From Candidatus Brocadiia bacterium (GTDB lineage: Bacteria; Planctomycetota; PUPC01): a stretch of DNA of 44,210 bases. Shown here one piece after another: positions 1 to 7,853 of this stretch (its first letter is position 1; every line of letters begins with the position of its first letter). The stretch spans positions 1-44,210 of the forward strand of contig JAUWIN010000009.1 of assembly GCA_030605345.1 (NCBI GenBank). Reading direction: 5' to 3'. The translations under genes were made by a program, and so were the position numbers. The notes beneath the pieces were generated by a model. That model was not told the origin of the DNA. It did not search any database and worked only from the letters and a program-made list of their open reading frames with translations.

Positions 1-1078
1 CGTCGAAGTTCTGAACCGAGTACAGCAGATCCCCCAGTTTGGCCCGAAGCCCGGCGTCCGTTGGCCGCACCTGCACCTGCCGCTGGTATTCGTTCAGGCA
101 GAAGTCGAATTTTTCTTTGCGCATATCCTCCAGTTCGCTCTTCGCCTTTGCATCGTCCGGGGAGGCTTCGACCTTTTTGGCCAGGGTGTTTTCGCGCTCT
201 GTGTATTCTTCGATTCGCAGTTCACCCAACCGCTCGGGGATAGAGAAGTCCATCTGGTCTATTTTTTGCGCCCGGTTGTACAGTTCGCGTGCTTTCTGGC
301 GATTCTTGGCGCGGCGATGCAGGTCGCCAAGCTGGAGAAGGTAGCCTTTATTATTTGGATTTTGTTCCACATCTTTTTCCACCCGCTCAATGGCCCGGCC
401 GAGGTCTTCCTCTGTGCGAATGATGCGGTGCTCTTCCTCCATTTCTTCCGAGTCTTCCTTGCTTTTCAGTGATTCACGGTATGTGGAGCCCTTTTGGGTT
501 GCGGTGTCATATTTGCCGTCGGTCATGGTCTTTACCGCGGCTAGGTCGCGCAGTTTGGTCTCCGCCTCACGGTCGTTAGGGACCATATTCTTCAGTTTGC
601 TCCACACATCAATGGCGCGGCCAATATCATCTTTTTCCTCGTAAAGATAGCCCAGGCGGCGGAGGGGCTTGCTGCTGTTCGGATTCCGCTGGCGGAGGTA
701 TTCCATGGTCACCATTGCGACGTCGGCGTGGCCGCCCTTCGTCGCCGCTGCGGCCAGTCCCCACAGCATCGGGCCGCAGTTGGGGTCATGTGCCAGGACC
801 TTCTCGGTGTCGATCATTGCCAACTCGTAGTTCTTGCGCACCATGTGAATAACAAAGCCCAGGAGCCCTCCCAGGCCCTTGACGAACGCCAGGACCCTGG
901 CGGTTACGCCGCGGCCTTCCTGGGCCCACTTACGGCTCTCTGCCTCGCGCAACAGCCTGCGGGCGTCGAGATGGTCGGGCTGCATAGCCAGAAGTTGCTG
1001 CCAGATCATGACAGCCAGCCCCCAATTCTCGCGCTCAAAGGCCTCCTTGCCCCGCTCAAAAAGCTTAGTCACGTCCAT
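1..1078 (-). CDS. TPR-repeat protein (3' end outside window)
   Basis: Open on the minus strand from ATG 1078 to the window edge: 359 codons visible, no stop. The product starts MDVTKLFERGKEAFEREN and shows repeated helix-turn-helix TPR-like units of the A-x-x-x-W/L-x-x-A-L-x-x-x-P-x-x type near residues 5-45, 85-130, 135-170 and 235-275. A charged Lys/Glu-rich stretch lies near residues 205-235. There is no signal peptide; a moderately hydrophobic patch near residues 60-80 could be a packed helix. An in-frame TAA lies five codons upstream of ATG 1078, so no longer start is possible. No strong ribosome site is visible. A good promoter ends about 25 nt upstream, so the gene is probably first in its transcript. 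TPR proteins are scaffolds; the partner cannot be told. That it is coding is well supported; the function is unknown. Confidence 0.8.
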   Translation of the reverse strand, partial: MDVTKLFERGKEAFERENWGLAVMIWQQLLAMQPDHLDARRLLREAESRKWAQEGRGVTARVLAFVKGLGGLLGFVIHMVRKNYELAMIDTEKVLAHDPNCGPMLWGLAAAATKGGHADVAMVTMEYLRQRNPNSSKPLRRLGYLYEEKDDIGRAIDVWSKLKNMVPNDREAETKLRDLAAVKTMTDGKYDTATQKGSTYRESLKSKEDSEEMEEEHRIIRTEEDLGRAIERVEKDVEQNPNNKGYLLQLGDLHRRAKNRQKARELYNRAQKIDQMDFSIPERLGELRIEEYTERENTLAKKVEASPDDAKAKSELEDMRKEKFDFCLNEYQRQVQVRPTDAGLRAKLGDLLYSVQNFD

Positions 1079-1107
1079 GGGCGCAAACCATTAAAGTCTC
1101 ATTCACT

Positions 1108-1135
1108 ATAATAGCATGGGCGCGCTATAAGTCAA
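1108..1135 (-). promoter_or_regulatory. Sigma-70-type promoter of the leftward TPR gene
   Basis: On the minus strand TTGACT (1135-1130) and TATTAT (1113-1108) are separated by 16 bp. Each differs from consensus at one base. Start of transcription would be near 1101, about 23 nt before ATG 1078. It lies back to back with the rightward promoter at 1207-1235. Confidence 0.6.
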
Positions 1136-1206
1136 CCCGTTTCAGCGCGGGACGATCTTGACCGCACCTGGCCGCCTCCGCACCGGAGTGTACTCCGCAT
1201 TTGTGT

Positions 1207-1235
1207 TTGACTGTACCGGCTGGGTGGTATATTAT
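1207..1235 (+). promoter_or_regulatory. Sigma-70-type promoter of the rightward operon
   Basis: TTGACT (1207-1212), a 17 bp spacer and TATTAT (1230-1235). Transcription would start near 1242, about 30 nt before the first gene at 1273, which has an AGGAG ribosome site at 1261-1265. The same pair of hexamers occurs on the opposite strand at 1108-1135, so the two transcripts diverge from a region of about 130 bp. Confidence 0.6.
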
Positions 1236-1272
1236 TTGTGGCGCTCACCAAATACAGTAAAGGAGAACTGTC

Positions 1273-2472
1273 ATGAGGGGGAGAATTGGGTGCTTGCTGA
1301 ATGCGTCCGAGACCTCATCGGAAGTCGTCAGTGACCTGGCATCTCGGCTGGGGGTGACGTCGTTATTCGTCCGCGGCGCGATGCGTCTGCCGGGACTTAA
1401 AACGAAGGCGCCAGCGTCCTCACCGGACGGGAATGCTCCGGGGTTGCAACTGACTAACGACGACTCAGCATTGAGGTCGGCTCTCGACGCTGCTCGTGGC
1501 GGAGGGACTGACGCGTACATTGTCCTGGCGAACCCGCTGAGCGGCGCGTCGGACTGGTCGGGGCTGCTGGCGAGGGACAACGGTGGCCGCTCGGCCGCGG
1601 AGGTGGACCCGGAAAATCCTACGCTTTGCCCCAATCGACCTGAGCTGATGAAATGGCTCGCGGCCTCCGCGGCCGCAGTTGTAAAAACGTATAACCCAAC
1701 AGGTGTGCTGCTGGATGACTTTTCACTGGGCTCGCCGGAGAAACTCGACACACTGTTCATGTGCTGGTGTGACCTTTGCCGTGCTCGCGCCGGCGAATTG
1801 GGCTACGACCCCGACCGCATCAAAATGGGCATGCAGGGCGCCCGGTCAAAACTGCGCCAAGGCAAACTGGCGCTAGGGATCAAACACTGCGGCATCGGGC
1901 AGTATATCGAGGCAATAGGCTATGACACCGGCCTGCTGGACTGGCTCAATTTCCGCGCTGATTCCGTCAGCGCTTGCCTCTACGAGGTCCGCCAAGCAGT
2001 CACCGGCAGCGATAGCACCCTCCAGGTCGGCGTCACGTCCAAGGGGCCGACCATCTCCATCCTGGCAGGTCAGCGGCGCGCGGACCTGCTGCGGGACAAT
2101 ACCATTGCGGACTTCTACGCGCCCCTCATCTGCGGGCCGAGGTCAGGGGTGCTGACAACCATTGCCGCCCATGCAAAGGCGCTACAAACGACCGACCAAG
2201 CTGACGCGGTGGCGCTCTCCGCAAGGCTGCACGGCTACGGCGACCTGCCTGTGGATATATCTCCTGAGCAACTCGCCGGCGAACCGGCAATCGAACTGGT
2301 TGTTGCGTCGGCCGAGCGCGAACTCGAGCTGGTAATGGCCACGAGCGGCGGCGTGCCGCGCCTGCCGGGCATTGACGTGCATGGTCTGCCCGGCGAAATC
2401 ACCGCCAAGGTCGCCGCGCTTGTAAATGACGCAGGTGCCGAAGGCCTGCTGTACCTGGGAGTACCCCATTGA
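1273..2472 (+). CDS. Unrecognised 399-aa protein, possibly TIM-barrel/glycosidase-like
   Basis: The family is not recognised with confidence. The protein is soluble, without signal peptide or membrane segments. The central part (about residues 140-260) has alternating strands and helices. A GVLLDDFSLGSP strand end is followed by a Cys cluster, CWCDLCRARAGELG (about 157-170), and then a long helical stretch. A conserved-looking acidic strand end followed by a CxCxxC-type segment is seen in some glycoside-hydrolase-like TIM barrels, hence the suggestion; this is inference. The start ATG 1273 has AGGAG 7 nt upstream. The stop overlaps the TTG start of trpD by 4 nt, so the two are probably translationally coupled. 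A metal-binding or redox role for the Cys cluster is equally possible. Confidence 0.75.
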   Translation: MRGRIGCLLNASETSSEVVSDLASRLGVTSLFVRGAMRLPGLKTKAPASSPDGNAPGLQLTNDDSALRSALDAARGGGTDAYIVLANPLSGASDWSGLLARDNGGRSAAEVDPENPTLCPNRPELMKWLAASAAAVVKTYNPTGVLLDDFSLGSPEKLDTLFMCWCDLCRARAGELGYDPDRIKMGMQGARSKLRQGKLALGIKHCGIGQYIEAIGYDTGLLDWLNFRADSVSACLYEVRQAVTGSDSTLQVGVTSKGPTISILAGQRRADLLRDNTIADFYAPLICGPRSGVLTTIAAHAKALQTTDQADAVALSARLHGYGDLPVDISPEQLAGEPAIELVVASAERELELVMATSGGVPRLPGIDVHGLPGEITAKVAALVNDAGAEGLLYLGVPH

Positions 2473-3479
2473 TTCGCCAAGCCATCAGCACCGTCGCCGG
2501 CGGCCGGCACCTGACTCGTGAGGCCGCCGCAGCCGCAATGAGGGCCATAATGGACGGCGAAGCCACCCCTGCACAGACCGCCGCCCTGATCACCGCGCTG
2601 GCCATCAAGGGGGCGACGATTGACGAAATCACCGGCTGCGCCGAAGTGATGCGTTCGAAGGCCACACGAATCAGGGCTGACGAGCCGCTGGTGGACACTT
2701 GCGGCACGGGCGGCGACGGAAGCCGCACGTTCAACATATCCACCGCAGCGGCGCTGGTTGCGGCCGGCGCCGGCGTCCGAGTTGCAAAGCACGGAAACCG
2801 CGCCGCCTCCTCTCACAGCGGCAGTGCCGACGTCCTGGCCGAATTAGGAGTCAGCCTGGAGGCAGATGCTGCGACGGTCGAACGCTGTATCGCCGAGGCC
2901 AACATCGGTTTTATGTTCGCTCCCAAGATGCACGCCGCGATGAAACACGCCGTCGGCCCCCGCCGAGAGATTGGAATCCGCACGGTGTTCAACATCATCG
3001 GCCCCCTCACCAATCCTGCTGGCGCCCGCCATCAGGTGCTGGGCGTGTTCAGCTCAGGGTTGGTGGAAGTGATTGCCAACGTGCTGAAAAACCTCGGCAG
3101 CGAACACGTTTATGTTGTCTCGGGCGCCGACGGGTTAGATGAGATCACCACCACCTCCGAGACTCTGGTCGCCGAACTCAGGGACGGGCGGATAACCAGC
3201 CGCCGGGTGAAACCGGAAGATTTCGGAGTGCCGCGGGCCAGTCCGGACGACCTGACGGTGGAGTCGCCCCAGGAGAGTGCCGCCGTCATCAGGGCAGTGC
3301 TTGCCGGGGAAGGCGGGCCGGCCAGGGACATCGTGCTGCTGAACGCTGGGGCGGCGATAGCGGCCTGCGGCGCAGCACCGGACATAGCCGGCGGCATCGG
3401 GCCCGCCAGAAACTCAATCGACTCCGGCGCCGCGGCCAGGGCCCTTGCCAGGCTCGTAGAACTCAGCAACAATGGCTAA
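2469..3479 (+). CDS. trpD: Anthranilate phosphoribosyltransferase
   Basis: Transfers the phosphoribosyl group of PRPP to anthranilate, the second step of tryptophan synthesis, in the cytoplasm. The 336 aa match the usual length. The PRPP/Mg loop DTCGTGGDGSRTFNIST lies near residues 75-92 and is followed by the family signature KHGNRAASSHSGSADVLAELG (first and last residues near 106 and 126). The N-terminal helical domain carries the MDGEATPAQTAALITAL motif typical of the family. The start is TTG at 2469: GGGAG lies 7 nt upstream, and beginning at a later ATG would remove the first helix. The TTG overlaps the preceding TGA. No other trp gene is in the window, so the gene is separated from its pathway and paired with an unknown protein. 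Confidence 0.95.
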   Translation: MIRQAISTVAGGRHLTREAAAAAMRAIMDGEATPAQTAALITALAIKGATIDEITGCAEVMRSKATRIRADEPLVDTCGTGGDGSRTFNISTAAALVAAGAGVRVAKHGNRAASSHSGSADVLAELGVSLEADAATVERCIAEANIGFMFAPKMHAAMKHAVGPRREIGIRTVFNIIGPLTNPAGARHQVLGVFSSGLVEVIANVLKNLGSEHVYVVSGADGLDEITTTSETLVAELRDGRITSRRVKPEDFGVPRASPDDLTVESPQESAAVIRAVLAGEGGPARDIVLLNAGAAIAACGAAPDIAGGIGPARNSIDSGAAARALARLVELSNNG

Positions 3480-3521
3480 CTGCGGTAGAGAAAATCGGCC
3501 CACTACACTTGAGTTCCCGCG

Positions 3522-4133
3522 ATGAAAGCGCCGACTGACAAACAACTCCTGGGCCTGCTCGATGCCCACACAGACCGAGCCGCCCTTGCAGAGCAGGGTG
3601 TAAGCCCACGGCGCCTGGCAAAGTTCTTTGAAGGGCTCAGAAAATCCATCGGCGGCCGGGCGGCGGCAGGCGCCGGCGCCGAGCCACCCCCATGCCCGCA
3701 GACTGCCTCGCCAGGGAAGGGCAGCGACCTTATCATCCACACGGACGGAGCATCCAGAAACAATCCGGGGCCAGCGGGATTCGGCTACGTCATCACCGAC
3801 AAACACGGCCACCACATCGAGTCCCGCGGTGAATTCATCGGTAAAGCGACCAACAACATTGCCGAATATAAAGCAATGATTGCGGCGGTAACACGGGCTG
3901 GCGAGATCGGTGCCCGTGCCGTAGAGATTAGGGCGGACAGCGAACTGGTCCAGCGCCAAGTCACAGGAAGATATCAGGTCAGGGCTCCACACCTGAAGCC
4001 GTTACTTGCGGAGCTGATGGCGGCGCTCGGCCGCATCCCACGATGGAGCATCCGCCACGTGCCCCGCCAGCAGAACGCCCCGGCCGATCGGCTGGCCAAG
4101 CGTGCAATCGAGGCACGCGGAGTCGTCAGGTGA
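3522..4133 (+). CDS. Ribonuclease HI-family protein
   Basis: 203 aa. Residues about 1-68 are a short helical N-terminal part plus a Pro/Ala/Gly-rich linker. From about 70 on there is a complete RNase H fold with IIHTDGASRNNPGPAGFGYV, NNIAEYKAMIAA, EIRADSELVQRQ and QQNAPADRLAKRA. These supply the Asp-Glu-Asp-Asp metal-binding set, near residues 74, 115, 139 and 188. Family members cleave the RNA strand of RNA-DNA hybrids, helping remove R-loops and replication primers. The N-terminal extension does not look like the classical hybrid-binding domain. The TGA overlaps the GTG start of the kinase gene by 4 nt. The ribosome site of this gene is weak. The domain is certain; whether this is the main cellular RNase HI cannot be told. 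Confidence 0.88.
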   Translation: MKAPTDKQLLGLLDAHTDRAALAEQGVSPRRLAKFFEGLRKSIGGRAAAGAGAEPPPCPQTASPGKGSDLIIHTDGASRNNPGPAGFGYVITDKHGHHIESRGEFIGKATNNIAEYKAMIAAVTRAGEIGARAVEIRADSELVQRQVTGRYQVRAPHLKPLLAELMAALGRIPRWSIRHVPRQQNAPADRLAKRAIEARGVVR

Positions 4134-5770
4134 TTCGACTGGACGTAATCTCGGGACCGAACAAGGGCGCCTGTTTCGAGCCGGAGGAGCCCTCGTTCAT
4201 CATCGGCAGAGGGCGAACAAACCGCATCATATTGCTCGACAGCAAGGTCTCTGCACGTCACGCCCAGGTCGGCTGTCGTGAGGAGCGCTACGTGCTGCGT
4301 GACCTCAACAGCACCAACGGGACCTTCCTCAACGGCACCGCGGTCAACCAGGCGTTCCTGAAGAAGGACGACGAGATACGCGTGGGCCAGACCGTGCTGA
4401 AGGTCGAGGCGGTCACCGTCAAGCCCGTGGGTCGAGCAAATAAAGTGAACATCTCGGACGCTGGTGCGGCGGCGCCGGCACCGGTCCATTCGCGGGTCGG
4501 GCGCCAGGACGCCTCGCAGATCCTCGAGATACCTCCCGCAGAGACCAACGCGCCTGCCCTCACTGATGCCTACCGCAACCTGCTCGCGATGTATAAGGTC
4601 TCTGGCATCATCCGAGCTAACGTGGACATCGACCGGCTGCTGGACGAGGTCCTGGCACAGATTTTCCGGAACTTCCAGGCCGAACGCGGAGCCGTCATGC
4701 TCTTCGACGACGAGACCGGCGAACTGGTCCCGCGGGTGTTCCGGTCCCACCAAGAGGCCCCGGACGAAGCCGAGATGACTATCTCACGCACCATCGTCAA
4801 CCAGGTAATCGACAACCAGGAGGCCGTCCTCACGACCGACGCCACGCTGGACAAGCGTTTCGACCCCGCCGAGAGCATCGCCCAGCAGCACATCCGGTCT
4901 GCGATGTGCGCACCTCTCAGCACGGAAGACCGACCGCTCGGCATCATCTACGTGGACTGTAAAACACACGCCGGCAGGTTCAGCAAGGCTGACCTCGAGC
5001 TTCTGACCGCCATCGCCAACGAGGCTGGCCTGGCAGTGGAGAACCGGATGCTCCACAATGCCAACATCAAGGCCGAGCGGCTCGCCGCCGTCGGCCAGAC
5101 CATCGCAGGCCTCTCGCACTACGTAAAAAATGTCCTGACCTGCATGGAGGCCGGTTCCGAGATAGTCTCCCGGGCGCTGGACGATGACGACGTTGACGCC
5201 GTCCGCAAGGGCTGGAAAATCGTCAACCGAAACGAAAGAAAAATCTCCGAACTGGTGCTCGACATGCTCAATTACTCCGCCGAACGCACCCCGGCAAAAA
5301 CAACTTGTAGCCTCAACAACCTCCTCGAGGACGTGGTGCAAACGGTAAAACCCACTGCCGAGGCCGCCGAGGTGGACCTGGCGCTGAAACTTGACCCCGG
5401 CCTGCCCAACGTCGAGGCTGACCCTAACGGTGTCAACCGGTGCTTGCTCAATCTGCTCACCAACGCTCTCGATGCCGTCAAGGGCTGCCGAGAGCCGAAC
5501 GTCATCGTATCCACCAGCCGTGAGGGCGACCGGGCGGTCATCCGGGTTACCGACAATGGCCCCGGCATACCGGACGAGATGAAGTCCAAAATCTTCGACG
5601 CGTTCGTCAGCACCAAGGGCGAGCAGGGAACTGGGCTAGGGCTGGCAGTGGTCAAGAAGATAGTGAACGAACACGCAGGGGAAGTGTCTGTATCGTCGTC
5701 GCCGCCAAGTGGAGCCGAGTTCAAAATCGCCTTGCCGACCAGTCCGAGCGAGCTGCCTGGCAGCGCGTAA
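4130..5770 (+). CDS. Soluble FHA-GAF sensor histidine kinase
   Basis: 546 aa from GTG 4130, which has GGAG 7 nt upstream and overlaps the previous TGA. The open frame extends further upstream, but those codons lie inside the RNase H gene. An FHA domain fills about residues 5-95 (GRGRTNRIILLDSKVSARHA and NSTNGTFLNG, the Arg, Ser/His and Asn that read phosphothreonine). A GAF domain spans about 170-310. A dimerisation/phosphoacceptor helix follows with LSHYVKNVL (His near 329). The HATPase has its N box LLTNALDAV, G1 DNGPGIPDE and G2 GTGLGLAVV. No membrane segment is present, so it probably senses an internal signal or a Ser/Thr-kinase output through FHA. No response regulator lies nearby. Confidence 0.92.
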   Translation: MIRLDVISGPNKGACFEPEEPSFIIGRGRTNRIILLDSKVSARHAQVGCREERYVLRDLNSTNGTFLNGTAVNQAFLKKDDEIRVGQTVLKVEAVTVKPVGRANKVNISDAGAAAPAPVHSRVGRQDASQILEIPPAETNAPALTDAYRNLLAMYKVSGIIRANVDIDRLLDEVLAQIFRNFQAERGAVMLFDDETGELVPRVFRSHQEAPDEAEMTISRTIVNQVIDNQEAVLTTDATLDKRFDPAESIAQQHIRSAMCAPLSTEDRPLGIIYVDCKTHAGRFSKADLELLTAIANEAGLAVENRMLHNANIKAERLAAVGQTIAGLSHYVKNVLTCMEAGSEIVSRALDDDDVDAVRKGWKIVNRNERKISELVLDMLNYSAERTPAKTTCSLNNLLEDVVQTVKPTAEAAEVDLALKLDPGLPNVEADPNGVNRCLLNLLTNALDAVKGCREPNVIVSTSREGDRAVIRVTDNGPGIPDEMKSKIFDAFVSTKGEQGTGLGLAVVKKIVNEHAGEVSVSSSPPSGAEFKIALPTSPSELPGSA

Positions 5771-6061
5771 CAGTGAACCTTATCTCACCGCCAGCCCCGC
5801 CGTCTTCGCAACCCAAAAAATAGCCATTGAGGCTTTTGGCGGGGATTTTGGGGCACCGAAGGAACGCGGACGAAGGTTGAATAGGTCGAACAAAAAGAGC
5901 TGTGAAGTCGCTGAATCAGCAAGGAGCTGTTGTTTTGCGTACTGCACCGGCGTAGTCTCCGCAGCCGCCTCGGCCAGAGTCGGCCTTGAACGGCACGATG
6001 TTTTGGCCTATCACCGCTTCACCTCGTTGGTGAGGTTGAGAGAAGTTTTTTACTTGCCCCA
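5771..6061. other. Intergenic region with repeat-like or decayed sequence
   Basis: No intact gene is seen between the kinase and the leftward O-antigen ligase. Both strands hold long open but unconvincing frames. On the minus strand a frame of about 55-75 codons (ending near 5785) contains FDLFNLRPRSFGAPKSPP; on the plus strand the same bases read AVFATQKIAIEAFGGDFGA. Codon-biased openness on both strands is typical of short dispersed repeats or degraded genes. CCCCGCC and GGCGGGG form a long-range inverted pair in the first 80 bases. Function unknown. Confidence 0.4.
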
Positions 6062-6073
6062 TTATAGGGCAAG
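6053..6073. repeat. Hairpin CTTGCCC/GGGCAAG
   Basis: A perfect 7-bp stem with a 7-base loop. T-rich sequence lies before it on the plus strand (6044-6051), and no U-run follows on either strand, so it is not a standard intrinsic terminator. The stop codon of the small leftward frame falls in its loop. Confidence 0.5.
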
Positions 6074-6205
6074 ACGACCAACAAGACTGTTTTTTACATC
6101 ATTGGCCGTGCGGAACTCCTCGAGCTTGCTCGAGAGAGTTTCACAGGCCCGCCATGCCTGGCTGCAGGATGTGGTCAGCCCCTTCTTCTTCACCGTCTGT
6201 TCCAC
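6062..6205 (-). CDS. Possible 47-aa protein downstream of the O-antigen ligase
   Basis: A GTG at 6205 starts 3 nt after the ligase TAG. AAGGA lies 6 nt before it, so ribosomes could re-initiate here. The predicted product is hydrophilic and helix-prone (VEQTVKKKGLTTSCSQAW at the start, LSSKLEEFRTANDVKNSL in the middle). No family is recognised. It could instead be the remains of a longer gene, since the downstream sequence looks decayed. A perfect hairpin CTCGAG-CTTG-CTCGAG (6119-6134) lies inside it. Confidence 0.3.
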   Translation of the reverse strand: MEQTVKKKGLTTSCSQAWRACETLSSKLEEFRTANDVKNSLVGRLAL

Positions 6206-6208
6206 GAG

Positions 6209-7513
6209 CTATCCTTGAAGCTGGCTGGCAAGGTTCTCCCGCAGGATTTCTGCCACTGCGAGTAGCATCCAGAAAGTCAGCGCGATCCGGCTGTGAACCA
6301 GTGGCGCATCGAACATCCCCGCCACCAGCAGGCCAACCAGGGCGCCGAGGACAGCCCTGGCCAGTACGCGCTCGCGGGGGTCAGATGAACGCGCATGTAC
6401 GCGCCAGAGGTGCCGGAACGACACAGACAGGATCCAGAGGTAGGTCAGCAGCCCGAGTGCGCCCACTTGAACCAGCCGCTCGAGGACAACGTTATGAGCG
6501 TGCGCCGGCGGTGGAGCTTGAATCCCTGGGGAATCCTTGTAGTGGAGCCGGAACGCGAGCTTTTGCGCTGTGCGCGAATTCTCAACCCCGTAGCCCACCC
6601 CTAATAGCGGGTGGTCCCCGATGACATCGAGCGCGCCCTGCCAGAAAACGACCCGGGCGGGAATGTGCGCACCTCCGTCCTTGAACGCTGCCCGCGCCCG
6701 AGATACCGCGCCCGGTAGGCAGTGCGCCAGCAACAATACTGCTAACCCTGTGGCCGCCAGTTGCAGCCAAAAGCGTTTGTTGCCCGCAAGAGATGAGGAG
6801 AAGAGCAGGCCCGCGAGCGCTCCGATCCAGCACCCACGAGAGTAGGTTAGCGCTAAGCCGAGCACGAGCACGAGGACCGTCGGAATGCGCCAGCAATAAC
6901 CCCACCAACGATGCCGCGCCCACGCAAGGGTCAGAGCCAATGGTAAGAGCGAAGCTAGCAGCATCCCCAACCGATTCGGGTTGCCCATGGGGGTCAGGGC
7001 CAGTCGGAGCATCCTTTGGCCATGAAACACGCCGCTCAGGCCGGGCGTCATCGGGATGCCGACGACTACCGCCGCGGCACCCGACAGCAGCACCACCCAA
7101 ATCAGCACACGGGGCCGCCAGAGCGAGCTGGGGCTGCGCCGAATAATCGAGACAAGGCAGAAGAAAAAGAGGACCTCGCCACAAAAGTAAATGAGATCAC
7201 GTCTGTAACCCGGCGCCGCTACAGGTGACCAAACATCAGAAAGGCCGGCGACGACCACAAGCAAGAGCAGGGGAACGTCTAGGCTGGTACGTAGCGCAGA
7301 AAGCTGTCTGCGAAGTGCAAGGCATACGAGCCAGACCAGACCGGCGGCGAGAACAAGCTTGAGCCCCCGTCCGCTCAGACCGAAGTGGCAGTTCCCGCCC
7401 GTGCCCTCCACTCGGCGAAATGCCATCAGCGCCAGCAGCGCCAGGAAAGCGAACTGGCTCGCCTTCTCGGCAAGATTGAGGATCGTGTTGCTACGTCTGG
7501 AAAACTGGGGCAT
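6209..7513 (-). CDS. O-antigen ligase/polymerase family membrane protein
   Basis: 434 aa with about 10-12 hydrophobic segments. The large periplasmic loop near residues 285-350 carries FWQGALDVIGDHPLLGVGYG and the HAHNVVLERLVQVGALGLL motif, which mark the WaaL/Wzy (PF04932-type) family. Such proteins join or polymerise undecaprenyl-linked glycans on the outer face of the inner membrane. ATG 7513 has AGGA 5 nt upstream and gives a natural N-terminus; a GTG at 7564 would add 17 basic residues. It is the only leftward gene of the glycan locus. A second polymerase-like protein is encoded at 15653-16993, so one may be the polymerase and this one the ligase; the assignment is open. Confidence 0.88.
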   Translation of the reverse strand: MPQFSRRSNTILNLAEKASQFAFLALLALMAFRRVEGTGGNCHFGLSGRGLKLVLAAGLVWLVCLALRRQLSALRTSLDVPLLLLVVVAGLSDVWSPVAAPGYRRDLIYFCGEVLFFFCLVSIIRRSPSSLWRPRVLIWVVLLSGAAAVVVGIPMTPGLSGVFHGQRMLRLALTPMGNPNRLGMLLASLLPLALTLAWARHRWWGYCWRIPTVLVLVLGLALTYSRGCWIGALAGLLFSSSLAGNKRFWLQLAATGLAVLLLAHCLPGAVSRARAAFKDGGAHIPARVVFWQGALDVIGDHPLLGVGYGVENSRTAQKLAFRLHYKDSPGIQAPPPAHAHNVVLERLVQVGALGLLTYLWILSVSFRHLWRVHARSSDPRERVLARAVLGALVGLLVAGMFDAPLVHSRIALTFWMLLAVAEILRENLASQLQG

Positions 7514-7564
7514 CAAGGTCCTGGCACCGGTTGCTTTGCGGCTCCTACGGAATCGAACGAACAC

Positions 7565-7853
7565 AGCCTCGTGGAATCAAAGATGTGGCTGTAGATGCTC
7601 AGCGTCTCCGACGCTGTCCGGCGTACATCGAACGCGGTGCTCACCGATTGGCGTCCAGTCCCTCCGATGACGAGTGTGTGCATGATATCCTCGTGGCATT
7701 TGCGAGTCAAGTCCCGAACGTCTGCAGATTGATAACCGCAGCGGGCATGGTCTGCCCCGCATGCGGGTTCTGCGGTGCCTTGGAACGGTTCACCCCTTGG
7801 GGGCTTGACTCTCGCTGATACGCGGGGCAAAATGCTGGCGGGCACGGTGGCGG
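7565..7853. other. Non-coding gap between divergent ligase and wecB
   Basis: About 290 bases with overlapping short frames on both strands and no recognisable protein. It should contain the promoters of both divergent genes, but no convincing -35/-10 pair was found by eye. Confidence 0.4.

Noticed and set aside
4043-4129. 29-codon N-terminal extension of the histidine kinase
   Set aside because: It lies within the RNase H coding sequence; GTG 4130 has a ribosome site and gives the FHA domain a normal start.
6053-6073. Hairpin as intrinsic terminator of the kinase or ligase transcript
   Set aside because: No U-run follows the stem on either strand.
5709-6218. 169-codon plus-strand frame over the end of the kinase gene and the following gap
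   Set aside because: It begins inside the kinase gene in another frame, has no ribosome site and resembles no protein; the region is better seen as repeat-like.
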